From: an uncultured Pelagibacteraceae bacterium
GTDB lineage: Bacteria; Pseudomonadota; Alphaproteobacteria; Pelagibacterales; Pelagibacteraceae
Direction of reading: 5' to 3'
NCBI GenBank assembly: GCA_902598485.1
Contig: CACKBU010000001.1
Span: 62,001-126,000 of the forward strand
DNA: 64,000 nt
Shown here one piece after another: positions 9,947-18,638 of this stretch. Both the position numbers and the translations under genes were made by a program. Under the pieces are notes generated by a model. It did not search any database. It was not told where the DNA came from and worked only from the letters and a program-made list of their open reading frames with translations. Numbering within the stretch: the first letter of the stretch is position 1; every line of letters begins with the position of its first letter.

Positions 9947-9985
9947 GCTATTTTTATACCTATATAGCAAACATCTCGTTGAGAT
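9947..9985. promoter_or_regulatory. Divergent lptF/pepA intergenic region with two small inverted repeats
   Basis: The 61-nt spacer between divergent starts holds two short perfect inverted repeats: GCTAT/ATAGC (9947-9951 and 9964-9968) and ATCTC/GAGAT around a 3-nt loop (9973-9985). TATA-like hexamers overlap the first. They could be operator half-sites or a small leader hairpin in the pepA mRNA, but 5-bp repeats in AT-rich DNA can arise by chance. Confidence 0.25.
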
Positions 9986-9999
9986 TGTATTTAAAATTT

Positions 10000-11454
10000 A
10001 TGACTGTTGAAATTACTTATAAAAATAAAGTATCAAATAAAAACCCATATAATTTGGTTTTATTTGTTGATGAAAATTTTAATATTTCAAGTCTGAGAAA
10101 ACACATCTCAAACTCAGATTATATTCTTATTTCAGACTTAGTTAAAATTAGAGACGAAAACAAAAAATTACTATCTTTCGATATTAGCTCAAAGAAGAAA
10201 ATAATATTAGTTTCATTGAAAAAAAATATAGGTGCCTCAGGTATAGAAAATTTAGGTGCAAGTTTTTATGACCAATTTAAAACAAATAAAATAAATAATT
10301 TTGTATTAGTCTCAGATACATTTTCAATAAAACAAAAAAATTTAATAGGTTATTTTGTTCATGGTTTGAAATTAAAATCTTATATATTTGAAAAATATAA
10401 AACAAAAAAAAATAAAAAAAATATTTCAGTAATTATAACCGGTAAAAATCAGCCATCACTTAAAGAACAAATTAAATTTAGAGCAATAGAAAGAGGAACT
10501 TTTTACACGAGAGATCTAGTCTCAGAGCCTGGAAATATTCTTCATCCTGATGAATATGCAAAAAGATTAAATTCATTGAAAAGGTATGGATTAAAAGTTT
10601 CTGTATATGATGAAAAAAAATTAAAAAAACTTGGAATGAATACTTTGCTTGGTGTAGGCCAAGGTAGTGTTAGAGGGTCATACCTTGTTACAATGGAATG
10701 GAATGGCTTGAACAAAAAATCTAAACCGTTAGCTTTTGTTGGAAAAGGAGTATGTTTTGATACTGGAGGAATATCGTTAAAGCCAGCAAAATTCATGGAG
10801 GATATGACTTATGATATGGCTGGTTCCGCAGTTGTAGTGGGATTAATGAAAAGCTTAGCTCTTCGAAAAGCAAAGATAAATGCTGTTGGTGTTGTAGGTT
10901 TAGTTGAAAATATGCCAGGAGGAAATGCACAAAGACCAGGAGATATTGTTAAGTCTTATAGTGGTAAAACAGTTGAAATTTTAAACACTGATGCAGAAGG
11001 AAGATTAGTTCTAGCTGATGCTTTAACTTATACCGAAGAAAAATTTAAGCCTAAATTTATTGTAGATTTAGCTACGTTAACAGGAGCAATAATAGTATCA
11101 TTAGGTTCTGAATATGCAGGTCTTTTTTCAAATGATGATAATTTATCAAAACAAATAATTAATGCTGGAGAAAAAGTTGAGGAAAAAGTTTGGAGAATGC
11201 CCCTAAATAAAAATTTTGATAAGTTAATTGATTCTAAAAATGCTGATATGCAGAATATAAATTATGTTGGAGGAGCTGGTTCTACTACTGCTGCTCAATT
11301 TTTACAAAGATTTATTTTAAACAAAACACCATGGGCACATTTAGATATAGCTGGAATGGCTTTTTCAAAATATGGTGGAGCATTAAATTCAGGTGGTGCA
11401 ACAGGTTATGGAGTCAGATTATTAAACAAACTAATAGAGGATCATTATGAGTAA
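10000..11454 (+). CDS. pepA: Leucyl aminopeptidase (M17 family)
   Basis: Two-metal cytosolic aminopeptidase that trims N-terminal residues from peptides; some homologues also bind DNA. The M17 signature NTDAEGRL sits at residues 329-336, with upstream metal-binding Lys and Asp in VGKGVCFDTGG and DMAGSA. I place the start at the ATG at 10000 (484 aa). The open frame extends 44 codons further upstream, but that part lies antisense to the lptF 5' end and gives an unlikely hydrophobic leader. It overlaps ndk by 8 nt. Confidence 0.94.
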   Translation: MTVEITYKNKVSNKNPYNLVLFVDENFNISSLRKHISNSDYILISDLVKIRDENKKLLSFDISSKKKIILVSLKKNIGASGIENLGASFYDQFKTNKINNFVLVSDTFSIKQKNLIGYFVHGLKLKSYIFEKYKTKKNKKNISVIITGKNQPSLKEQIKFRAIERGTFYTRDLVSEPGNILHPDEYAKRLNSLKRYGLKVSVYDEKKLKKLGMNTLLGVGQGSVRGSYLVTMEWNGLNKKSKPLAFVGKGVCFDTGGISLKPAKFMEDMTYDMAGSAVVVGLMKSLALRKAKINAVGVVGLVENMPGGNAQRPGDIVKSYSGKTVEILNTDAEGRLVLADALTYTEEKFKPKFIVDLATLTGAIIVSLGSEYAGLFSNDDNLSKQIINAGEKVEEKVWRMPLNKNFDKLIDSKNADMQNINYVGGAGSTTAAQFLQRFILNKTPWAHLDIAGMAFSKYGGALNSGGATGYGVRLLNKLIEDHYE

Positions 11455-11857
11455 TTTAGAACAAACCTTATCAATTATTAAACCAGATGCAGTGGAGAGA
11501 AATCTAGAAAACGAAATTAAAGAAATGTTTAAAAGCAATAGTTTTACAATTTTAAAAGAAAAAAAAATACAAATTGAAAAATCAGAAGCTGAAAAATTTT
11601 ATAAAGTTCATGAAACCAAGCCATTTTATAACGATTTGTGTGCCTACTTATCATCAGGCCCAATTGTTGTAATGGTTCTTGAAAAAGATAATGCAGTTTT
11701 AAGAAATAGAGAATTGATGGGTGCTACAAATCCAAAAGATGCAGAAGAAGGTACTATCCGAAAAAAATATGGAATTTCAATAGATAAAAACTCTGTACAT
11801 GGATCAGATAGCGTCGAAAATGCTAAAATTGAAATAGATTTTTTCTTTAAAGATTAA
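11447..11857 (+). CDS. ndk: Nucleoside diphosphate kinase
   Basis: Transfers the gamma phosphate between nucleoside triphosphates and diphosphates via a phospho-histidine. At 136 residues it is typical; SIIKPDAV at the N-terminus and the active-site His in NSVHGSDS (about residue 117) are present. It overlaps the end of pepA by 8 nt, implying coupled translation, and its own end overlaps the convergent purN by 11 nt. Confidence 0.97.
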   Translation: MSNLEQTLSIIKPDAVERNLENEIKEMFKSNSFTILKEKKIQIEKSEAEKFYKVHETKPFYNDLCAYLSSGPIVVMVLEKDNAVLRNRELMGATNPKDAEEGTIRKKYGISIDKNSVHGSDSVENAKIEIDFFFKD

Positions 11858-12428
11858 AAACTTTTAATATTGCTTTAGGGTAGAGTTTATGCTCTTGTTC
11901 TAAAATTTTTTTAGCAAGTGAATCTTCAGTTTCGTTTTTCGAAATTTTGACTTTTTTTTGAAGAACAATTTTTCCAGAATCTAATCTAGAATTTACAAAA
12001 TGAACAGTACATCCTGAGTATTTTTCTTTATTATTTAATGCTCTTTTGTGAGTATTTAATCCTTTATATTTAGGAAGTAATGATGGGTGTATATTCAAAA
12101 TTTTTCCTTTAAATTTTTTAATGAAATTTTTCGATAATATTTTCATAAATCCAGCAAGACAAATCATATCAATTTTGTTAATTTTTAAAACAGAAAGTAA
12201 CTTTTTTTCACTTAAAATTTTATTTTTAAAATTTAAAACTTTTTTTTTTATTTTAAATTTTTTAGCGTAATTTAAGCCCATTGCTTTTGGGTTGTTTGAT
12301 ATAATAAAATCAATTGATATTGGGGATTTAGTAGTTTTTGAAAATTTAATGAGAGATTTTAAATTACTTCCTGTACCTGATATAAATACAGCCGTTCTAG
12401 TTTTATTGTAACCAGTTGATGGAACCAT
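11847..12428 (-). CDS. purN: Phosphoribosylglycinamide formyltransferase PurN
   Basis: Formylates GAR using 10-formyl-THF, the third step of purine biosynthesis. The SGTGSNL substrate loop and the catalytic NIHPSLLP motif (Asn and His), with the later Asp in LDSGKI, are all visible. The 193-residue length is normal. Its start lies 26 nt inside the end of purM, a long overlap that indicates translational coupling. Its 3' end overlaps ndk on the opposite strand. Confidence 0.95.
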   Translation of the reverse strand: MVPSTGYNKTRTAVFISGTGSNLKSLIKFSKTTKSPISIDFIISNNPKAMGLNYAKKFKIKKKVLNFKNKILSEKKLLSVLKINKIDMICLAGFMKILSKNFIKKFKGKILNIHPSLLPKYKGLNTHKRALNNKEKYSGCTVHFVNSRLDSGKIVLQKKVKISKNETEDSLAKKILEQEHKLYPKAILKVFNL

Positions 12429-13434
12429 TTAGCATAACTTTGTTTTTATCTTCAGAAATTTTTCCAATGACATATGGTTTATATTCTTTTGAAAAAAATT
12501 TATCTATTTTTTTCAAATTTTTACGTTCTATAATTAGACAAAAACCTACTCCACAATTAAATGTTTTGAGCATTTCTTTATCTGAAATTCCATTATTTTT
12601 AAGCCAGTTAAATATTTTGGAAGTTTTAATTTGATCTAAATTAATATTTGCAGAAAGTTTATCAGGTATAATTCTTTTAATATTGTCTGATAATCCCCCA
12701 CCAGTTATATTCGCACAACCATTTATTAGGTTATAGTTTATTAAATTCATTATTTCTCTAACATATATCTTAGTAGGTTTTAAAAGCTCAGACTTTAAAA
12801 ATTTATTTTTTTTAATATTTATTTTTTTATGTTTTAATAAATATCTTACAAGAGAATACCCATTAGAATGTAAGCCACTTGAAGGTATTGCTATTATAAG
12901 ATTATTTTTTTTTATTTTATTTTTATATAAAATTTGATTTTTTCCAACAACTCCTACAGCAAAACCTGCAATATCAAACTTCCCTTTTTCGTAAGTACCT
13001 GGCATTTCAGCAGTTTCTCCACCGACAAGTTCACATTCTGATTGATCACAACCTTCTTTAATCCCTTTTATTATTGCCTTAAGTTTTTTTAGATCAATTT
13101 TATTTAGAGATATGTAATCTAAAAAAAGTAATGGCTTAGCACCTTGAACAATTAAATCATTAACACTCATAGCAACCAGATCAATTCCAATTGTGTCAAA
13201 TTTATTTAAGGTATTAGCAATTTCAATTTTAGTTCCCACACCATCGGTGCAAGCTACGATCTTAGGTTTTTCAATGTTATTTGGAATATTTGTAATTGAA
13301 CCAAATCCCCCTATATTAGAAAACTTTTTTTTGCCTCTTTTTCTTGATGAAACTGTTGAAATGAAATCAACAAATTTATCAGCAGCTTTGATATTAACTC
13401 CACTTTTTTTATAGGTATATTTTTTTTTATTCAT
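12403..13434 (-). CDS. purM: Phosphoribosylformylglycinamidine cyclo-ligase PurM
   Basis: Makes AIR from FGAM with ATP, the fifth step of purine biosynthesis. The 343-residue protein carries the YKKSGV(N/D) N-terminal motif, the ACTDGVGTK phosphate-binding loop, VGGETAEMPG and GGGLSDN motifs of the PurM/AIRS family. It is upstream of purN in a two-gene operon. Only 11 nt separate its ATG from that of the divergent DUF2066-like gene, so each promoter must lie inside or overlap the opposite gene. Confidence 0.96.
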   Translation of the reverse strand: MNKKKYTYKKSGVNIKAADKFVDFISTVSSRKRGKKKFSNIGGFGSITNIPNNIEKPKIVACTDGVGTKIEIANTLNKFDTIGIDLVAMSVNDLIVQGAKPLLFLDYISLNKIDLKKLKAIIKGIKEGCDQSECELVGGETAEMPGTYEKGKFDIAGFAVGVVGKNQILYKNKIKKNNLIIAIPSSGLHSNGYSLVRYLLKHKKINIKKNKFLKSELLKPTKIYVREIMNLINYNLINGCANITGGGLSDNIKRIIPDKLSANINLDQIKTSKIFNWLKNNGISDKEMLKTFNCGVGFCLIIERKNLKKIDKFFSKEYKPYVIGKISEDKNKVMLNGSINWLQ

Positions 13435-13445
13435 TAATATGTTTT

Positions 13446-14534
13446 ATGAAATTTATTTCTCAACTTTATAAATTAAGGCCTTTATATAATTTTTTTTTAT
13501 TTCTTGCTTTAACAAATATTTTCTTTTCCACAGGAAAAAGTCATGCAATGACATTTGCTGTAAACAATATTGATATATCAACTCCTTTTGAAATAAATTT
13601 TAATAAAAATGAAATTATCGATAAAGGATTTTCAAGGGCATTTAATGAATTAATTTTTTCAATTGTACAAAGCAAAGATCAAATAAAATTAAAAAATACA
13701 CCAATTAATCAGATAAAAGGAATGATAGAAACTTTCTCTATAAAGGAGGAAAAGTTTATTGATGAAATTTATTATCTTACCATGAATGTTTCATTTAATA
13801 AAAAAAATATATTCGACTTATTAGAAACAAAAAATATATTTCCTTCTTTACCTATAAAAAAAGATTTCTTATTCATTCCAGTTATCGTTGATCAGAATAA
13901 TAACCAAGTTTCAATGTTTTCTGAGAATAAGTTGTTTTATAGCTGGAATTTAAATAACAAAAAATACAGTCTTTTAAATTATATCTTACCCACTCAAGAT
14001 CTTGATGATTTTAGTTTAATAAAAAGAAATATTAATAATTTAGAAACTTATGATTTCAAAGAAATTATAAATAAATACAATATAAGTGATCACATAATTA
14101 TGATTGTGTTTAAAGATAATAATAAATTGCGAGTATTTAATAAAATTTTTTTTAATCAAAAAAACAATTTAAAAAATTTAAATTATAATGAAGTAAATTT
14201 TGATGATGAAGAAGAGAAATTTAAATTTATTGACAATTTAAAATTAGTTTATGAGGATTTTTGGAAATTACAAAATCAAATTAACACCTCAGTGAAACTA
14301 TCTTTAAATATTTCTATAGACAATTCTAATAATATAAAAATTAATAAATTCGAAAAAATTTTATCCAATATGGATTTGATATATAATTCTTATATTTATA
14401 AATTCGATAATAAAAATAATTATTATAAAGTTATTTTTAATGGAACACCTGATAAATTTTTAGAGGTCATGAGTTATCATAATTATGATTTTGAGATTAA
14501 AAATAAAATCTGGATTTTAAATGACAAATCTTAA
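13446..14534 (+). CDS. DUF2066-like exported protein of unknown function
   Basis: Encodes 362 residues with a likely signal peptide or anchor (hydrophobic about residues 15-34, AMTFAV following), then a soluble, charged and asparagine-rich region. Position directly before hdaA and divergent from purM matches the DUF2066 family of alphaproteobacteria; sequence similarity is weak by eye, so this is partly a context call. The stop overlaps hdaA by 14 nt. Function is unknown; an envelope role is inferred only from the leader. Confidence 0.6.
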   Translation: MKFISQLYKLRPLYNFFLFLALTNIFFSTGKSHAMTFAVNNIDISTPFEINFNKNEIIDKGFSRAFNELIFSIVQSKDQIKLKNTPINQIKGMIETFSIKEEKFIDEIYYLTMNVSFNKKNIFDLLETKNIFPSLPIKKDFLFIPVIVDQNNNQVSMFSENKLFYSWNLNNKKYSLLNYILPTQDLDDFSLIKRNINNLETYDFKEIINKYNISDHIIMIVFKDNNKLRVFNKIFFNQKNNLKNLNYNEVNFDDEEEKFKFIDNLKLVYEDFWKLQNQINTSVKLSLNISIDNSNNIKINKFEKILSNMDLIYNSYIYKFDNKNNYYKVIFNGTPDKFLEVMSYHNYDFEIKNKIWILNDKS

Positions 14535-15183
14535 TCAGCAAATACTTAAATTTGATTATGAACAAAATTTTAAAGATCAGGATTTTTATGTTTCAAATAG
14601 CAATGAACATTCTTTTAGTCTTTTAAATAATTGGCCAAAATGGGATAAAAATTTTATTAACTTAATAGGTGAAAAGTTTTCAGGAAAAAGTCATTTAATA
14701 AATATATTTTTAAAAAAGCATAGAGGAATTAAAATTAATGCAGATGATATTAATAATGATTTTCTTCAAAAAATTAAAATTTTTGAAAAAATTGTTATTG
14801 AAGATTTAACTGAAAAAATAAATGAAAATTTATTATATACACTAATTAATATAATAGAGCAGGATAATAAGTATTTAATAGTAACCTCAAAAATACCAAT
14901 AGTTGATTTTAAATTTAAACTAAATGATCTTAATTCAAGATCTAATAATTTTATATTATCTCAAATTGAAAAACCTAGTGATGATTTGATTTATGCATTA
15001 ATACTAAAAAATCTTTCTGATCGTCAAATATCAATAGACCAAAAACTTATTGAATTTATAATTAAGAGAATTGATAGAACTTATAGCAAAATTTCTGATT
15101 TCATATATAAAATCGACGAAATTAGTTTAAAAAGAAAAAAATCGATTGACTTTAAAATAATTAAAGAAGCATTAGAGGATTAA
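14521..15183 (+). CDS. hdaA: HdaA, DnaA-related regulatory inactivator
   Basis: An AAA+ protein related to DnaA domain III that, with the beta clamp, promotes hydrolysis of DnaA-bound ATP after replication initiation. The 220-residue protein shows an N-terminal QQILKFDYEQ segment that could be the clamp-binding motif, a P-loop-like GEKFSGKSHL (about 50-60), an ED Walker B-like stretch and a helical lid. It has no DnaA domain IV DNA-binding region. It abuts aspS directly. Placement after the DUF2066-like gene is the usual alphaproteobacterial arrangement. Confidence 0.85.
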   Translation: MTNLNQQILKFDYEQNFKDQDFYVSNSNEHSFSLLNNWPKWDKNFINLIGEKFSGKSHLINIFLKKHRGIKINADDINNDFLQKIKIFEKIVIEDLTEKINENLLYTLINIIEQDNKYLIVTSKIPIVDFKFKLNDLNSRSNNFILSQIEKPSDDLIYALILKNLSDRQISIDQKLIEFIIKRIDRTYSKISDFIYKIDEISLKRKKSIDFKIIKEALED

Positions 15184-16968
15184 TTGAATAAGTACAGAAC
15201 ACATAAGTGTAATGAATTAAGAAAAGAGGATGTAGATAAAAAAATTTCTCTCTCAGGTTGGATAAATAAAAAAAGAGACCATGGGAATTTATTATTTATT
15301 GATTTGAGAGATAATTATGGAATTACCCAATGTATAATTGATAAAGATAATAAATATTTTTCTGATTTAGAAAAAATGCAATTAGAAACAGTAATTAAAG
15401 TTGAGGGAAAAGTAGTTAATAGATCTAAAGAAACAATTAACTCTGAAATAGACACAGGTGAAATAGAGATTGTTATTGATAAACATGAAGTTTTGGGTAC
15501 TTGTAAAGAACTACCTATGCCAATCTTTAGTGACCAAGAATATGCTGAAGAAATAAGATTGAAATATAGATTTTTAGATTTAAGAAGAAAAAAAATTCAC
15601 GAAAATATTATTTTAAGATCTAAAGTTATTTCATACATCAGAAATGAAATGACTAAATTAGGTTTTTTAGAATTTCAAACACCAATTTTAACCTCATCTA
15701 GTCCAGAAGGGGCAAGAGATTTTTTAGTACCTAGTCGTTTAAATCCAGGAAAATTTTATGCATTACCTCAAGCTCCTCAACAATTTAAACAATTGATAAT
15801 GGTTTCAGGTTTTGACAGATATTTTCAAATTGCACCTTGTTTTAGAGATGAAGATGCAAGAGCAGACAGAAGTCCTGGAGAATTTTATCAATTAGATTTA
15901 GAAATGTCATTTGTTGAGCAGGAAGATGTATTTAATGTAGTTGAGAAATTAATGGTTAATACATTTAAAAATTTTTCAACTAAAAAACTGATGTTTGATA
16001 AATTTCCAAAGATTTCATACAAGGAAGCAATGCTTAAATATGGTACTGATAAACCAGATTTAAGAAACCCACTAATTGTAAATGATATAACTGAAATTTT
16101 TACTAGAGAAGATGTTTCATTTGAAATATTTAAAAAATTAGTAAAATCTGGATCTAAAGTAAGAAGTATTATTACAAAAAATACGAAAGATAAGCCAAGA
16201 AGTTTTTTTGATAATATTGATAAATGGGCAAAAGAAGAAGGAGCTTCTGGTTTAGCTTATTTTACTTTTGAAAAAGATAAAGATATTTCAGCAAAAGGCC
16301 CTATAGGAAAATTTTTTTCTCAAGATGCATTGGCTGAAATAATGAAAAAAACAAAATGCGGAATAGGTGATAGTATTTTTATGGCTTGTGGAAAACAAGA
16401 CGAATTAGAAAAAATTACTGCACTTGCAAGAGATAAAATTGCAAAAGATCTTGATTTAATTGATGAAAATGTTTTCGCATTTTGCTGGGTTGTAGACTAT
16501 CCAATGTTTGAAAAAGACGAATCGACAAATAAGATTGAATTTAGTCATAATCCATTTTCAATGCCTCAAGGTGATTTAAGAGAAAAAGATTTTGAAAACC
16601 CTTTAGATATACTGGCATATCAATACGACATAGTTTGTAATGGTATAGAATTATCTTCAGGAGCAATTAGAAATCATAAACCAGAACTTATGTATAAACT
16701 TTTCTCGATTGCAGGATATGATAAAGATCAAGTAGATGAAAAATTTAGTGGCATGATTAATGCACTTAGTTATGGTGCACCACCACACGGAGGAATAGCG
16801 CCTGGTATTGATAGAATCGTAATGTTACTAGCTAATGAGAAAAATATTAGGGAGGTTACTATGTTTCCAATGAACCAAAACGCACAAGATTTGATGATGA
16901 ATGCACCATCTGAGGTGAATGCAGATCAATTGAAAGAATTAAATTTAGCTTTAAAAACAAAAAAATAA
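15184..16968 (+). CDS. aspS: Aspartyl-tRNA synthetase (TTG start)
   Basis: Charges tRNA-Asp (or, in a non-discriminating form, also tRNA-Asn). The 594-residue bacterial-type enzyme has an N-terminal OB-fold, class II motif 2 FRDEDARADR, the bacterial GAD insertion in the middle and the motif 3 GIAPGIDR near the end. The start is a TTG immediately after the hdaA stop codon (zero spacing), consistent with translational re-initiation. Discrimination type cannot be judged from sequence by eye. Confidence 0.96.
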   Translation: MNKYRTHKCNELRKEDVDKKISLSGWINKKRDHGNLLFIDLRDNYGITQCIIDKDNKYFSDLEKMQLETVIKVEGKVVNRSKETINSEIDTGEIEIVIDKHEVLGTCKELPMPIFSDQEYAEEIRLKYRFLDLRRKKIHENIILRSKVISYIRNEMTKLGFLEFQTPILTSSSPEGARDFLVPSRLNPGKFYALPQAPQQFKQLIMVSGFDRYFQIAPCFRDEDARADRSPGEFYQLDLEMSFVEQEDVFNVVEKLMVNTFKNFSTKKLMFDKFPKISYKEAMLKYGTDKPDLRNPLIVNDITEIFTREDVSFEIFKKLVKSGSKVRSIITKNTKDKPRSFFDNIDKWAKEEGASGLAYFTFEKDKDISAKGPIGKFFSQDALAEIMKKTKCGIGDSIFMACGKQDELEKITALARDKIAKDLDLIDENVFAFCWVVDYPMFEKDESTNKIEFSHNPFSMPQGDLREKDFENPLDILAYQYDIVCNGIELSSGAIRNHKPELMYKLFSIAGYDKDQVDEKFSGMINALSYGAPPHGGIAPGIDRIVMLLANEKNIREVTMFPMNQNAQDLMMNAPSEVNADQLKELNLALKTKK

Positions 16969-16969
16969 C

Positions 16970-17794
16970 TTATTTTTTACCTTTTAAACTTATTTTTACA
17001 TCTGAAAGATCAACTAGATTTTTTTTATAATTATTTCTAACGAAACCTTTACTTGTAATGTCTTTTACAATTTTCAACAATTGATTTTGATCCTCAGAGC
17101 TTTGATCTTCTGCATTGATGGCATCATTTCCTCCAATAGCTGGAGTATGGGCTAGATCTTCTCTATTTTGATATGAAATAGCTAATTCTCTGAAAATATA
17201 ATCCAAAATTGATGTTGCACTTAAAATTCTATCATTACCATGCACTTTGCCTGATGGTTCAAATTTTGTGCCAACAAATGCACTTATAAACTCATCTAAA
17301 GGAACACCATATTGAAGGCCCAAAGAAACAGCAATTGCAAAGTTATTCATTAAGGCTTTAACAAGCTCACCCTCTTTACTGGTATCAATAAATATTTCTC
17401 CAATTTTTCCGTCTTCATATTCTCCAGTATGTAGGTAAACTTTATGGTCACCAATAGTAGCTTTTTGAATATATCCCTTTCTTCTGTCAGGCATGCTAAA
17501 TCTTTTACCTGACTTTTCGGTAGCTGTGTTTAAACTTTTTATTACACTTTCTTTATTTATCGCACTTTTTTTATCTGTTTCGGCAACTACTTCTACTTTG
17601 TTGTTTTCAAGGACTTTATTGTTTTTAGGATCTAGACTTTTTGTTTTTCTGTTATCAAGTTTTACGTCTAAAACCTCAAATTTACCATCATCTCTTTTTT
17701 CTAAATTTTTTAACTCTGCCTCGTTAATATCATCTAAATAATGATTTACTTTAAAAGTACATGTATAATAAGTTTCAACTAAATACTTTGCCAT
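16970..17794 (-). CDS. Standalone protein resembling the C-terminal region of B12-dependent (class II) ribonucleotide reductase
   Basis: The 274-residue protein contains, at residues about 117-216, a segment strongly resembling the C-terminal (TSCPD-type) region of Nrd[20 protein letters not shown], then [18 protein letters not shown] and [11 protein letters not shown]. The N-terminal about 100 residues are charged and unlike the catalytic barrel. The whole protein has a single Cys (residue 12) and no CPxC pair, so it cannot act as the redox tail of a reductase. It ends 1 nt from convergent aspS. It could be a regulator, a partner of a reductase encoded elsewhere, or an evolutionary remnant. 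Homology is confident; function is unknown. Confidence 0.7.
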   Translation of the reverse strand: MAKYLVETYYTCTFKVNHYLDDINEAELKNLEKRDDGKFEVLDVKLDNRKTKSLDPKNNKVLENNKVEVVAETDKKSAINKESVIKSLNTATEKSGKRFSMPDRRKGYIQKATIGDHKVYLHTGEYEDGKIGEIFIDTSKEGELVKALMNNFAIAVSLGLQYGVPLDEFISAFVGTKFEPSGKVHGNDRILSATSILDYIFRELAISYQNREDLAHTPAIGGNDAINAEDQSSEDQNQLLKIVKDITSKGFVRNNYKKNLVDLSDVKISLKGKK

Positions 17795-17908
17795 TTGACC
17801 TCAATTTAAATTTTAATTTGAATAATGAATCAATTAATTTATATACATATTCATATTTTAGTCTAATTTAAATTTTACAATTTTTGATTGAATAAATAAA
17901 AAAATATT

Positions 17909-18268
17909 ATGTTGACACTTTTAAGAAAAATTTTCACTTGGTGGAATCAAGATACTTTTGGAACAAGACTAAAAACTATTTTTTTTGGAAAACTAGTTGG
18001 TACTGATGAGCTAGGTAATAAATACTATGAGAGTAAAAACGGAAAAAGATGGGTTATCTATTCAAACACAATTGACGCGTCAAAAATTCCTGTTGAGTGG
18101 TTTTCTTGGATACATTTTACACCTAATAAAATTGAGAAAAAACATGTATTAGAAAAATACGAATGGCAAAAACCGCATCAAGAAAATCTTACTGGAACTG
18201 ACTCAGCATATTATCCAAATAAAAATAAAGATGGTGTTAAAAAGAAATACTCAAGTTGGAAAGAATAA
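17909..18268 (+). CDS. NDUFA12-family complex I accessory subunit
   Basis: A 119-residue homologue of the mitochondrial 17.2-kDa NADH:ubiquinone oxidoreductase subunit, found as an accessory assembly or stability subunit in alphaproteobacterial complex I. Signature features are WWNQDTFGTRL near the N-terminus, GTDELGNKYYE, RWVIY and the IPVEWFSWIH segment, with a proline/lysine C-terminus. The next gene (DUF2155) overlaps it by 38 nt; this pair is recurrent in alphaproteobacteria. The 114-nt AT-rich spacer upstream probably holds the promoter. Confidence 0.92.
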   Translation: MLTLLRKIFTWWNQDTFGTRLKTIFFGKLVGTDELGNKYYESKNGKRWVIYSNTIDASKIPVEWFSWIHFTPNKIEKKHVLEKYEWQKPHQENLTGTDSAYYPNKNKDGVKKKYSSWKE

Positions 18269-18638
18269 TTTTAAATTAATCTATTTAGTTTTTTTATTTT
18301 ATTTTTGTTTAGTTTATAATTCAAATTCAAAAAGTAATTTAGAGGGAGCTTTTACTGATATAAAAATTTTAGATAAAATAAGTTCAAAAAATATTTTATT
18401 AAAATTAGAAAATGGAAAATTAAAAAAATTTAAAGATCTAGAAATAAAAAGCATTAAATGTAAAAATTCTGAATTTGATGATAATCCAGAGATAACTGCC
18501 TATATTCAGGTTAGAGACTTAACAAATAAAAATAATGATGAAGTTTTTGTTTTTAACGGTTGGATGTTCTCTTCTAGTCCATCAATAAAACCCTTTGATC
18601 ATCCTGTTTATGATATTTGGCTTGTTAGTTGTTATTAG
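18231..18638 (+). CDS. DUF2155 family exported protein
   Basis: A 135-residue protein with an N-terminal hydrophobic signal segment (about 15-31) and the DUF2155 hallmark WMFSSSPSIKPFDHPVYDIWLVSC at the C-terminus, read here as FNGWMFSSSPS followed by HPVYDIW. Function is unknown. The chosen ATG overlaps the NDUFA12 gene by 38 nt; no later in-frame start precedes the hydrophobic stretch. Its TAG stop shares bases with the TAA stop of convergent accC (TTAG at 18635-18638). Confidence 0.85.
   Translation: MVLKRNTQVGKNNFKLIYLVFLFYFCLVYNSNSKSNLEGAFTDIKILDKISSKNILLKLENGKLKKFKDLEIKSIKCKNSEFDDNPEITAYIQVRDLTNKNNDEVFVFNGWMFSSSPSIKPFDHPVYDIWLVSCY

Noticed and set aside
9868-9999. 44-codon upstream extension of pepA
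   Set aside because: It is antisense to the lptF 5' end, hydrophobic and unlike any M17 N-terminus; the ATG at 10000 gives a normal aminopeptidase length.
17803-17877. 13-nt direct repeat (AATTTAAATTTTA) at 17803 and 17865
   Set aside because: It is made only of A and T in a very AT-rich spacer and could easily arise by chance; no flanking structure was seen.
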